This document shows positions 53,026 to 61,455 of a stretch of 64,000 bases of DNA, one piece after another (the first letter of the stretch is position 1; the number at the start of each line of letters is the position of its first letter). The notes beneath the pieces are model-generated. The model was not told the origin of the DNA, ran no database searches, and saw nothing but the letters and a program-made list of their open reading frames with translations. This stretch comes from Deferrivibrio essentukiensis (GTDB lineage Bacteria > Chrysiogenota > Deferribacteres > Deferribacterales > Deferrivibrionaceae), in the NCBI RefSeq assembly GCF_020480685.1, contig NZ_JAJAFU010000004.1, positions 1-64,000 on the forward strand, read 5' to 3'. Both the position numbers and the translations under genes were made by a program.

Positions 53026-54975
53026 CTAATTATTACTTTTTACAAGCCCTAAAAGCTCCAGTACTCTCTGCGTTGTAAGATTTGATTGAGCAAGCATAGA
53101 TGTGCTAAGCTGCACCTTTAACTGCTCAGAAGCAAGCTTTGAAGTCTCTTCGGCTAAATCAGTGCTCAAATGATTTGATAGCAGTTCACTCTTTGCAATA
53201 CTGCTGTTTTGCAAAGAGGATAAATGATAATCTAATGTATTAATATTTGCACCTACCCGTGAAGCCTCACTTGTCACCTGTTCAATAGCCTTATCTATCA
53301 GGCTGATACCAAAAGACCTCCCTGTAGATGACGTTACATCTAACTTATAATCGCCGTTTATATTTTTCAGACCTAATACCTCAGGAGTAAGATTTTTGAT
53401 ATACAAGTCAAACAACGTCCCACCATCAATATTTAAAGGGACAGTTTGACTTTTTTTTGTAATCGAAACTGTCGCAGAAGGTATATCTGCCCCTTCTGCT
53501 ACTTCTATCTTTATATTATCCAAAACACTATCGAAGTAATTGTCTGTGGAAGTGTATGTTTTCCCGTTGTAATCAAGACTTGCATCACTGCCCGTCCCTG
53601 AAGTTTCAGAAAGGTTAAGGGTGGAAACAAAGTTGCCCTCATTGTCATAAACTCTCAGTTTGCCACTAGAGCCTAAATTAGCAGATGTTAAGGTTAGCAC
53701 ACCAGAGTCAGCACTTGCAGTAACTAAGCCCTCTCCAACCTTATTAATACTGTCTGCAACATCTTTTAGCGTATTATCCCCTTGCCAGGAAATTGATATC
53801 GAATCACTAACCCCTTCTATCGTAAATGTCCCACCTGATGTTGACAGCGACCCGAATGTACCAAAATCAACCTTCCATACATCCCCTTTCCCGGGATTTG
53901 TGACATTGAATGTAAAACTGCTACCGGAAAGTTTTGAGTCTGCAAAAGATGTAAATTCGCTTCCAATATTTGTCCAATCCCCCATTTGGTTGTTATCTTT
54001 GTCAAAAACGTTGTATTTTAATGTCCCGCTATCAAAATCTGTTTTGATATAAAAGTATGAATTAAGCATTGCATCGCTACTAAAATAAGTGTTGGTAACA
54101 GATTCACTGCTCCCTCTATTGCCTTCTGCAGCTGTTATTGTCCCTGAACCATTAGTCGTGTCAAAGTAAAATTTAAATCCTTGTGCATAAGTCCCCCCGG
54201 AAGACACGGTGATATTTAACCCATCCAAAGTAAACGGTGTATCAGTGTCACTTGTAACGGCAAGAGTGCCGGAAGCATTGTCATAAACATTAAAAGTATT
54301 AGAATCTGTAAATATAACTTCATAACTATTTGTTGCTGTGGCTGTACCTGTAGCAGAAACTGCCCCTAAGGTGCCTAATGAGTCTGTATAATCAGTAGGT
54401 GCCGCAGCAGTAGGATTTGCAGCGGTAGAAGACTTTATTTCATGGTAAGTAGCACCTTTTATGTTTTCCAAAGTAAATGTACCATTGGAAATAGGGGACG
54501 TAACATAACCTGCAATATCACTATTTGATGTAGTAACGGTCCCTAACATATCACCATTAAAAAGCTTTTTTGTATTAAATTCCGTTGAATTTGTAATATT
54601 TGAAATCTCATCTATCAAATCTTCTATTTCAGACTGGATATTTTGTACGTCCTGACTTGTTAGAATTGAGTTACCAGCATATACAATTCTTTCTCTGATG
54701 GTGTTTAATATATCGGAAATCCCCCCTGAGCCGGTGATAGCGTAATCAGCGGTTTGATAAAGACTCATCATATCCTGCAAATTGAAAGCAAGCTGTTTTT
54801 CCGAATTTATTCTGGCTGCAAACCTGCTGACAAGACTTATTTCGGAAGGAGAATCTTTGGCACTGTTGATACGTTGACCAGTTGAAATCTTTTCTATTGA
54901 GCTGTTGACCGCCTTGGAAAATCTGTTGAGATTATTAATAAGATAATTATTAGACGCATTGTATACCGATACCAT
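53026..54975 (-). CDS. Flagellin with a large central insert
   Basis: Filament subunit. The 649-residue protein has the N-terminal D0/D1 helices (ISTGQRINSAKDSPSEISL, NLQDMMSLYQTADYA) to about 145, a Thr/Ser/Gly-rich central region of about 390 residues, and a C-terminal D1/D0 coil (KLASEQLKVQLSTSMLAQSN). The first residues (MVSVYNASNNYL) and end (LGLVKSNN) differ from typical flagellin, so it may be a minor or divergent filament protein. No other flagellar genes are nearby. Driven by a sigma28 promoter. Confidence 0.84.
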   Translation of the reverse strand: MVSVYNASNNYLINNLNRFSKAVNSSIEKISTGQRINSAKDSPSEISLVSRFAARINSEKQLAFNLQDMMSLYQTADYAITGSGGISDILNTIRERIVYAGNSILTSQDVQNIQSEIEDLIDEISNITNSTEFNTKKLFNGDMLGTVTTSNSDIAGYVTSPISNGTFTLENIKGATYHEIKSSTAANPTAAAPTDYTDSLGTLGAVSATGTATATNSYEVIFTDSNTFNVYDNASGTLAVTSDTDTPFTLDGLNITVSSGGTYAQGFKFYFDTTNGSGTITAAEGNRGSSESVTNTYFSSDAMLNSYFYIKTDFDSGTLKYNVFDKDNNQMGDWTNIGSEFTSFADSKLSGSSFTFNVTNPGKGDVWKVDFGTFGSLSTSGGTFTIEGVSDSISISWQGDNTLKDVADSINKVGEGLVTASADSGVLTLTSANLGSSGKLRVYDNEGNFVSTLNLSETSGTGSDASLDYNGKTYTSTDNYFDSVLDNIKIEVAEGADIPSATVSITKKSQTVPLNIDGGTLFDLYIKNLTPEVLGLKNINGDYKLDVTSSTGRSFGISLIDKAIEQVTSEASRVGANINTLDYHLSSLQNSSIAKSELLSNHLSTDLAEETSKLASEQLKVQLSTSMLAQSNLTTQRVLELLGLVKSNN

Positions 54976-55028
54976 GACGTACCCCTAAGGTACATCCCTG
55001 TAGTATTTTATGCGTCCCTGCCTTAGTA

Positions 55029-55055
55029 TTATCGGCAATATAATTAAATACTTTA
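55029..55055 (-). promoter_or_regulatory. Sigma28 (FliA) flagellin promoter
   Basis: On the minus strand TAAAGTAT-N11-GCCGATAA, a close match to TAAAGTTT-N11-GCCGATAA with an exact spacer. The -35 element begins with the TAA stop of the upstream tautomerase gene. The leader is about 45-50 nt, with an AGGGG ribosome site and a possible CTAAGG/CCTTAG hairpin. Confidence 0.9.
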
Positions 55056-55253
55056 GCTCTTTTTTCTAATTTCTGTTACCTGCTCTCCCCCGATTCCCCA
55101 ATTATCAGTTTCCACTTCGTCAATTACAACCACAGTTGTCGCAGGATTTTTACCAAGAAGATCTCTTAAAAGCTCTGTAACACCTTTGATAAGCTCCGCT
55201 TTCTTCTCTTTGCTAACTCCGTCTTTGGTAATTTTTATATTAACATAAGGCAT
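55053..55253 (-). CDS. 4-oxalocrotonate tautomerase-like protein
   Basis: The 66-residue protein has Pro as residue 2 (MPYVNIKITKDG), the catalytic base of the tautomerase family, and the length of 4-OT. The physiological substrate is unknown. It is 10 nt after the 80-residue gene, in the same operon. Confidence 0.88.
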   Translation of the reverse strand: MPYVNIKITKDGVSKEKKAELIKGVTELLRDLLGKNPATTVVVIDEVETDNWGIGGEQVTEIRKKS

Positions 55254-55263
55254 AATGTCTCCC

Positions 55264-55506
55264 TTAAAAAATTACTTTTGATATTATCTCTTTTAAACTA
55301 TCTTCACCATCAAGTTTAACCTTCTTTTTGCCATCAACAACTGCCTCAGGTGGATTAATTATCCCATATTCCTCGGGTGCCTTTTCGCTGGAAAGATCTA
55401 TTAATCTGACATCCACTTTGCTGCCAAACTTATATTTAATATCTTCAGCCACATCGGGTGTTTTTGTATCAACCCCGCTATTATAAAATATTTCGACTTT
55501 TACCAT
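55264..55506 (-). CDS. Small thioredoxin-fold-like protein of unknown function
   Basis: The 80-residue protein runs VKVEIFYNSG, VDVRLIDLSS, INPPEAVVDGKKKVKL, a beta-alpha-beta pattern with a Pro before the last strands as in glutaredoxin-like folds, but without any Cys. Function unknown. First gene of a two-gene operon with the tautomerase; GGAGGG ribosome site within an inverted repeat. Confidence 0.65.
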   Translation of the reverse strand: MVKVEIFYNSGVDTKTPDVAEDIKYKFGSKVDVRLIDLSSEKAPEEYGIINPPEAVVDGKKKVKLDGEDSLKEIISKVIF

Positions 55507-55512
55507 AAAGCC

Positions 55513-55552
55513 CTCCCGTTAATTTGTATCTTATTATACCAGATAACGGGAG
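55513..55552 (-). promoter_or_regulatory. Inverted repeat flanking the -10 of a small operon
   Basis: CTCCCGTTA and TAACGGGAG are exact 9-bp inverted repeats, 22 nt apart, on either side of the TATAAT. The arm nearest the gene contains the ribosome site. Since transcription starts between the arms, an RNA hairpin is not formed; a DNA operator is more likely. Confidence 0.5.
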
Positions 55553-55562
55553 ATAGATTCAA
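55533..55562 (-). promoter_or_regulatory. Sigma70 promoter of the 80-aa/tautomerase operon
   Basis: On the minus strand TTGAAT-N18-TATAAT; the -10 is a perfect match. About 26 nt from the start codon. Confidence 0.7.
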
Positions 55563-55599
55563 GAAAACATAAACTGATTAACATAACCTATGAGAAAAA

Positions 55600-55625
55600 G
55601 AAAATAATAATGGGAGATTACTCCC
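55600..55625 (-). terminator. Candidate terminator of gltX-der
   Basis: On the minus strand GGGAG-TAAT-CTCCC followed by ATTATTATTTT. The hairpin includes the der stop codon. The T-tract is interrupted. Confidence 0.5.
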
Positions 55626-56937
55626 CTCTATCCCCTTTTTGCCTGAAGTGAATTTGCAGCGGCACCCCGTCAAAGCCAAACTTTTGCCTAATTAAATTAA
55701 GTATAAATCTCTCATAAGAAAAGTGTACTGCTTCGGGATAATTTACAAACACAACAAATTCGGGTGGTCTTATCCCCACTTGCGTCATATAGAAAAATTT
55801 AAGGCGCTTATTTTTTACCACAGGGGGTTGATGAAGCTGCTGTGCAAGTTGAAGGACTTCATTTAGCTTAGATGTTTGAACTCTTTTTGAGTATTCTTCA
55901 TAAACAATTTCAACACTTTTAAATATCCTGTAAACGTTTTTCCCTGTCTGGGCAGAAACAAAGACTATTTGAGGGTTATATAAAAATTTAAGTTTGTCTT
56001 GGACATCCCTTCGTAATTGTCTTGAATATTCTCCTGGATTTTCCACTAAGTCCCATTTGTTGAAAACAAGGACAACAGGCCTGTTAGCTCTGTTAGCCTC
56101 GGCAATAACCTTTATATCCCGGTCTAAAATACCTTGAGTTGCGTCTATAACCGCAATACATATATCAGACTCTACAATGGTATCCATCCCTCTGAAGTAT
56201 CCGTATTTTTCAATCTTATCTTTAAACATAACCGATTTTTTCCTGATACCTGCAGTATCTATCAGTGTATATTTAACATCATTAAACTCAAAATTTACAT
56301 TTACAGAATCCCTCGTTGTCCCCGGCACTTCTGTCACAATAACCCTTTCCTCTTTAAGCCAAGCATTTAAAAGACTTGATTTTCCTACATTTGGTTTTCC
56401 AACTATTGCAAGCCTTATCCTATCATTGTCAACTATCCCCTCTTCAACATCAGGTATCAGAGAAGTTATCTCATCAAGCAATTCATCAATATTGCGTCCA
56501 TGAGTAGCACTTATACAAAATATTTTATCAAATCCGAGCTTGTAAAAATCGGTAACAGCCATTTCAAGATCAGGATTATCCACTTTATTAAGCACAAGAA
56601 TAGTTTTTTTCCCTTTCTTTCTAAGCATATCCGCTACGATTTCATCAAGAGGGTGAAGCCCTTCTTTGGCATCTGCCATTAGCAAACACAAGTCAACCTC
56701 ATCCACTGCCGAATAAAATTGCTGCTGCATCTCTTTTTTTATAATATCATCTTTCAGGTCAAACCCTGCAGTGTCATAAAGCTTAAACTTTTTCAGACCC
56801 CACTCACATATATGCTCTAACCTGTCCCTTGTAACCCCTGGCATATCATCAGTTATTGCAATCCTCTTACCGGCAAATCGGTTAAAAAGAGTTGATTTTC
56901 CTACATTTGGTCTTCCTAAAATCCCTACTGTGAACAT
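55618..56937 (-). CDS. der: Ribosome assembly GTPase Der
   Basis: Double GTPase for 50S assembly. The 439-residue protein has two G domains: GRPNVGKSTLFN with DMPGVTRD, and GKPNVGKSSLLN with EVPGTTRDSVN, NKWD, and a C-terminal KH-like domain (FVVFVNYPEAVHFSYERFI). Follows gltX by 8 nt. Confidence 0.97.
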   Translation of the reverse strand: MFTVGILGRPNVGKSTLFNRFAGKRIAITDDMPGVTRDRLEHICEWGLKKFKLYDTAGFDLKDDIIKKEMQQQFYSAVDEVDLCLLMADAKEGLHPLDEIVADMLRKKGKKTILVLNKVDNPDLEMAVTDFYKLGFDKIFCISATHGRNIDELLDEITSLIPDVEEGIVDNDRIRLAIVGKPNVGKSSLLNAWLKEERVIVTEVPGTTRDSVNVNFEFNDVKYTLIDTAGIRKKSVMFKDKIEKYGYFRGMDTIVESDICIAVIDATQGILDRDIKVIAEANRANRPVVLVFNKWDLVENPGEYSRQLRRDVQDKLKFLYNPQIVFVSAQTGKNVYRIFKSVEIVYEEYSKRVQTSKLNEVLQLAQQLHQPPVVKNKRLKFFYMTQVGIRPPEFVVFVNYPEAVHFSYERFILNLIRQKFGFDGVPLQIHFRQKGDRGE

Positions 56938-56945
56938 TTTACCTC

Positions 56946-58385
56946 TTATCTTTTAATTAATCCTAATATATATCTTATACGTTTTACCTGCTCAGACACC
57001 GGCAGAAGTGTCGCAATCTTATCCATATCAGGACCTGTCCTCTGTCCGGTAAGCCCGATACGCAATACCATAAATAGCGCTTTCCCTTTGGCACCAGTAT
57101 CTTTTTGGATCTTTTTTGTAACCTCTTTGTACTTGTCAGCAGTCAAGTTACTTATCCCTTCTATTTCATTCAGATAAGATTGAAGTACAAGAGGTGATGT
57201 TTCTAAATTTAAAAGTTCCATTGATTCATCATCAGGGGAGGATTGTTCGAAGAATATTTTTATCTGCTCATCTACCTCTCTTAAAGTGGTTATTTTATCT
57301 TTAACGGAATAAACCACGTCCTTTAGCCACTCTTCATCAACACTATTAGTGTCTGCTACAGTTACAAAAGGTTTTGCAAGTTCAAACAATTCATCCCTGC
57401 TCTTTTCCCTTATATAAACCCCATTCATCCACTTAAGCTTATCAAAATCGAATACCGCTGCACTCTTTGATATCCTATTAAGGCTAAATGCATCTATAAG
57501 TTCTTCTTTGGTTAATATTTCTTTTTCTTCAGGGTGCGACCAACCCAAAAGTGCCAAATAGTTAAAAAATGCATCCGGCAAATAACCGTTCTCCCTAAAC
57601 TGATTAACACTAGTATCTCCATGGCGTTTGCTCAACTTTGAGTGGTCAGGACCTAATATCATCGGGATATGTGCAAATTCAGGAATACTAAACCCAAGTG
57701 CTTTGTAAATTAATATCTGCTTTGGGGTATTATTCAAATGGTCATCCCCCCTTATAACATGGGTAATGTTCATAAGGGCGTCGTCAACAACAACTACAAA
57801 ATTATAAACAGGCACGCCATCAGGCCTGACTATTATAAAGTCACCAAACATACTTGTAGGGAAATCAATTTCCCCTTTTAATATATCTTTTACTTTTACT
57901 TCACTCTCATCAACCTTAAACCTGACAGCCGCCTTCTCTCCACCTGCAATCCTTTGTCTTGCTTCCTCCAAAGAGATATTGCGACACTTACCACTATATA
58001 TCGGATTTTTCCCTTCCTTTAAATTTTTCTCCCTTTCCTGCTCAAGCTCTTCTTTGGAGCAAAAACAGTAATAAGCAAAACCCTTTTCAAGAAGGTCATC
58101 TATATATTTTTTATAAATATCAACTCGCTCAGTCTGTTTGTAAGGAGCATAGTCACCCCCTTTGTTAGGGCCTTCATCCCAATTAAGACCAAGCCAGTTT
58201 AAATCCTCATATATAATATTTTCATTTTCAATACTTGAACGCTCAAGGTCTGTATCCTCAATTCTCAAAACAAACACACCTTTTCTGTTTTTTGAAAAAA
58301 GGTAATTAAAAAGAGCTGTCCTTACATTTCCCACATGGATATGCCCGGTAGGACTAGGGGCAAATCTAACTCTTACTATTGACAT
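56946..58385 (-). CDS. gltX: Glutamyl-tRNA synthetase
   Basis: Class I synthetase charging tRNA-Glu. The 479-residue protein has FAPSPTGHIHVGN (HIGH), the Cys motif YCFCSKEEL, the KLSKRHG (KMSKS) loop and the anticodon-binding end with GLTGQRTGPDM. In many bacteria without GlnRS a GltX also charges tRNA-Gln; that cannot be told here. Upstream of der. Confidence 0.95.
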   Translation of the reverse strand: MSIVRVRFAPSPTGHIHVGNVRTALFNYLFSKNRKGVFVLRIEDTDLERSSIENENIIYEDLNWLGLNWDEGPNKGGDYAPYKQTERVDIYKKYIDDLLEKGFAYYCFCSKEELEQEREKNLKEGKNPIYSGKCRNISLEEARQRIAGGEKAAVRFKVDESEVKVKDILKGEIDFPTSMFGDFIIVRPDGVPVYNFVVVVDDALMNITHVIRGDDHLNNTPKQILIYKALGFSIPEFAHIPMILGPDHSKLSKRHGDTSVNQFRENGYLPDAFFNYLALLGWSHPEEKEILTKEELIDAFSLNRISKSAAVFDFDKLKWMNGVYIREKSRDELFELAKPFVTVADTNSVDEEWLKDVVYSVKDKITTLREVDEQIKIFFEQSSPDDESMELLNLETSPLVLQSYLNEIEGISNLTADKYKEVTKKIQKDTGAKGKALFMVLRIGLTGQRTGPDMDKIATLLPVSEQVKRIRYILGLIKR

Positions 58386-58438
58386 TTATCCTCCAAAGCA
58401 ATTATAATAGCATACATTCAATATTATATGGAGTTGAC

Positions 58439-59749
58439 TTGAAAAAGTATATCCTTATAGCAGACCCGTCAAAGCTGTCAAGGTTTCTTTTAGAAAGTCT
58501 ATTGCAGGATAAATATGGGATACTCTCCGTGTCATCTTATTCTGAAGCTATAGATGTCCTAAAAGAGACGCTGCCTTCCCTTGCCATAGTTTCATACGAA
58601 CTTAAAGACGGGCAAGGGGTTGAGCTTTGCAAATATATGAAAAACGACGATAAGTTAAAAAATGTTCCGGTTATCGTTCTAAGCTCAAATGAGGACGAAA
58701 AGACAAGGATTACCGTATATGAAGACGGAGCAATCGATTTTGTCCCTAAGAGCAAAATCAATGAAGAGTTTGCAAAATATATAGATGAGCTGATGGATTT
58801 GCTTTCTTTAATTGATGTTAGATCAGCCACGGCATTTGTGGTGGATGACAGTATAGTCCAATTAAAGTTTATTGAAAATATCCTAAAATCGGTAGGTGTT
58901 GATGTCACCCTTTTCACCGACCCAAAGGAGCTTATTGCTTCACTTGAAAATACCATTCCGGATGTTATTATATCAGACCTTTATATGGATGATATAGACG
59001 GCATAAAACTGACCAAATTTTTAAGAAAAAATAAAAAGCTTAAGCATGTCCCGATTATCATCCAAACCTCCTCAAGGGATGGCGGGATTTTAAGAACTTT
59101 GATGATTCATGGTGCTAATGATTATATCTTAAAGCCATACTCTGCTGAAGAGCTTTTACTAAAATTTACCACTGCATATAAATCAAAAAAATTATATGAT
59201 GAGCTTGAAGAGACAAATCGCAAGCTCTTTACAAAAGCCACTATAGATGCATTGACCGGAATATATAACAGACGTTTCTTTATGGAGCAGTTTCAATTTA
59301 TGCTTCTAAACGCAAAAAGATATGAGCAGGATTTAGGCTTTATTATTCTTGATATCGATAATTTCAAAAATATCAATGACACCTACGGGCACAGTTGCGG
59401 AGATGAAGTCCTTATCAACCTTGCAAAATGCCTTAAACTTACCTTGCGTCAAACAGATATCGTAGGCAGATTTGGCGGAGAAGAATTTGTCTGCCTGCTG
59501 CCAAATATTACAAAAAACGGCTTCTTTATGGTTTTGAAAAAGCTACTTAATAATATCAGAAACCTTGAAGTCACATTTGAGGATAAAACATTACAATTTA
59601 CGGTAAGTGTTGGTGCCGTAAATTGCTTAAACTGTAATAATATCGATGACATAATCAAAAGTGCCGACTCTCTGTTGTATAAAGCAAAGACAACTGGCAA
59701 AGATAAAGCATTTCTTGAATTTGATGGAGACATTATAGAGTTAACTTAA
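58439..59749 (+). CDS. REC-REC-GGDEF diguanylate cyclase (PleD-like)
   Basis: Makes cyclic di-GMP. I start at TTG 58439 (LKKYILIADPS) with GGAG 5 nt upstream; ATG at 58379 overlaps gltX and adds a non-conserved tail. The 436-residue protein has a first receiver (1-125) with the acceptor Asp replaced (AIVSYE), a second receiver (about 130-250) with ISDLYMDD, and a GGDEF domain with RFGGEEF near residue 346 and an RQTD inhibitory site five residues before. Divergent from gltX. Confidence 0.88.
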   Translation: MKKYILIADPSKLSRFLLESLLQDKYGILSVSSYSEAIDVLKETLPSLAIVSYELKDGQGVELCKYMKNDDKLKNVPVIVLSSNEDEKTRITVYEDGAIDFVPKSKINEEFAKYIDELMDLLSLIDVRSATAFVVDDSIVQLKFIENILKSVGVDVTLFTDPKELIASLENTIPDVIISDLYMDDIDGIKLTKFLRKNKKLKHVPIIIQTSSRDGGILRTLMIHGANDYILKPYSAEELLLKFTTAYKSKKLYDELEETNRKLFTKATIDALTGIYNRRFFMEQFQFMLLNAKRYEQDLGFIILDIDNFKNINDTYGHSCGDEVLINLAKCLKLTLRQTDIVGRFGGEEFVCLLPNITKNGFFMVLKKLLNNIRNLEVTFEDKTLQFTVSVGAVNCLNCNNIDDIIKSADSLLYKAKTTGKDKAFLEFDGDIIELT

Positions 59750-59805
59750 TAGTATTATTATACGTTCGTATTGAATAAAAATCGTTACTGTTGTAAGCTT
59801 TTATC

Positions 59806-61455
59806 ATGAAAAATATATATCCATCATTTAAAACAAGGATAATCCTCTTTTATATAATTTTCGGGCTCATCCCTATGCTTCTGATTTCATATCACTCTTT
59901 TAATGCAGCTGCCAAATCTATTTTAGAAATTTCTCATAATCAAACTTCTCAACTTGTTAACAATATTGCTGCACAAACCGAGGATTTTTACAAAAATACT
60001 GTTTCCGATATTTATCAAATGTCAGAAAATCCGCTAGTTCAGCTTTCATTTTTGCAGTTTTCTTACGGTCAAAGAATGGATACAATTAGGGACAGGCTCA
60101 TTTTATACCGGGCTAACTCAAACATATACAAAAGTATCTTTTTGTTTAACAAAAACAATACTCTCATACTTGCTATACCTGAAAATAGTAAAAATGAGCT
60201 GACAATAGGAAGTGGCAATATAGCGGAATCTCTAAATACCGACTTTTCAACATTTATAGACTCAGATAACATTTACCTTATGAAAAGGGTCTATGATTTT
60301 GAAGACTTATCCTCTCCTGTAGGGCTTCTTGTCTTTCAAATAGAAAAAAGAAAATTTTTTAGATTTATTGATAGACTTAAGCTTACCGATGAAGATGTAA
60401 AGCTTATACACTCAAATGGTGAATTAATTTATAAAAATAATGAAATTTCCTCTAGTCTCACCTATAAGCATTTTCAATCGAATGTCCCTTCATTAAATTG
60501 GACATACAGCGTTTATGTGCCTGAATCATTTTTGTTTAGCAAAATAAATACATTAAAAGAAAAAACTCTTCTCTTTGTTTTCACGGTAACATTGTTTGCA
60601 CTTATTGCCGCTCTTTATTTTGCAGAGAAACTTATTACACCAATAAGAAAGGTCATTAAAGGGACTGCAGAATTTGCTAAAGGGAATTTTAAATATAGAA
60701 TAGACATCAAAAGGGGGAGAGAAATCAAAATGCTTGCAGACTCATTTAACAAAATGGCTGAAGATATAGAAAAAAGGCAAGAAGAGTTAATACAGGTCAA
60801 TAAGCTGGCATCTTTAGGACTTATGTCAGCAGGTATTGCTCACGAAATAAAAAATCCTCTTGCTGGGATAAAAACTACAGCTCAGCTCTTGTTAAAGAGA
60901 AATACAAATGACCCAAATAACGTGCTAATTCAATCTATTGTTGAGGAAACGGACAGATTGAATCGCACGCTAAAAAATATGCTTAATTTTGCGAAACCAA
61001 CCTCTGCAAATATAGAAAAGATTAGCCTAAAGCAGAGTGTAGAGTATGCCATTAACCTTCTTAAAAAGGAGGTTGAAGGTAAGAATATAAAATTTAATGT
61101 TGAAGTGGAAGATGTTTACGTTGTTGTAGACAAAGATCAGATGACTCAAATATTTTTTAATTTAATTCTAAATGCTATTCAATCTATAGACAAAAAGATT
61201 GGTATGATAAATATATTTACGGAAACAAATACTTCTCTAATAAAAATTATTATTCAAGACAATGGAAAAGGGATAGATTCAGCTAATCTAAACAGAATAT
61301 TTGATCCTTTCTTTTCACTTAACCCTGACGGCAGCGGGCTTGGACTTTCAGTAGTATATAACTTGCTGAAACAAAACAATATAGAGATAAAAATAGATTC
61401 AGAGCTTGGTGTAGGTACTAAAATCACTTTAACTTTTAATGGGGAAGCAAACTGA
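59806..61455 (+). CDS. Membrane sensor histidine kinase
   Basis: The 549-residue protein has a membrane segment (10-30), a periplasmic Cache-like domain (about 32-250), a second segment (about 252-275), HAMP, HisKA with HEIKNPLAG (His346) and HATPase with DNGKGI and GSGLGLSV. It overlaps the response regulator by 1 nt, which identifies the partner. The signal is unknown. A -10-like TAAGCT ends 6 nt before the ATG. Confidence 0.93.
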   Translation: MKNIYPSFKTRIILFYIIFGLIPMLLISYHSFNAAAKSILEISHNQTSQLVNNIAAQTEDFYKNTVSDIYQMSENPLVQLSFLQFSYGQRMDTIRDRLILYRANSNIYKSIFLFNKNNTLILAIPENSKNELTIGSGNIAESLNTDFSTFIDSDNIYLMKRVYDFEDLSSPVGLLVFQIEKRKFFRFIDRLKLTDEDVKLIHSNGELIYKNNEISSSLTYKHFQSNVPSLNWTYSVYVPESFLFSKINTLKEKTLLFVFTVTLFALIAALYFAEKLITPIRKVIKGTAEFAKGNFKYRIDIKRGREIKMLADSFNKMAEDIEKRQEELIQVNKLASLGLMSAGIAHEIKNPLAGIKTTAQLLLKRNTNDPNNVLIQSIVEETDRLNRTLKNMLNFAKPTSANIEKISLKQSVEYAINLLKKEVEGKNIKFNVEVEDVYVVVDKDQMTQIFFNLILNAIQSIDKKIGMINIFTETNTSLIKIIIQDNGKGIDSANLNRIFDPFFSLNPDGSGLGLSVVYNLLKQNNIEIKIDSELGVGTKITLTFNGEAN

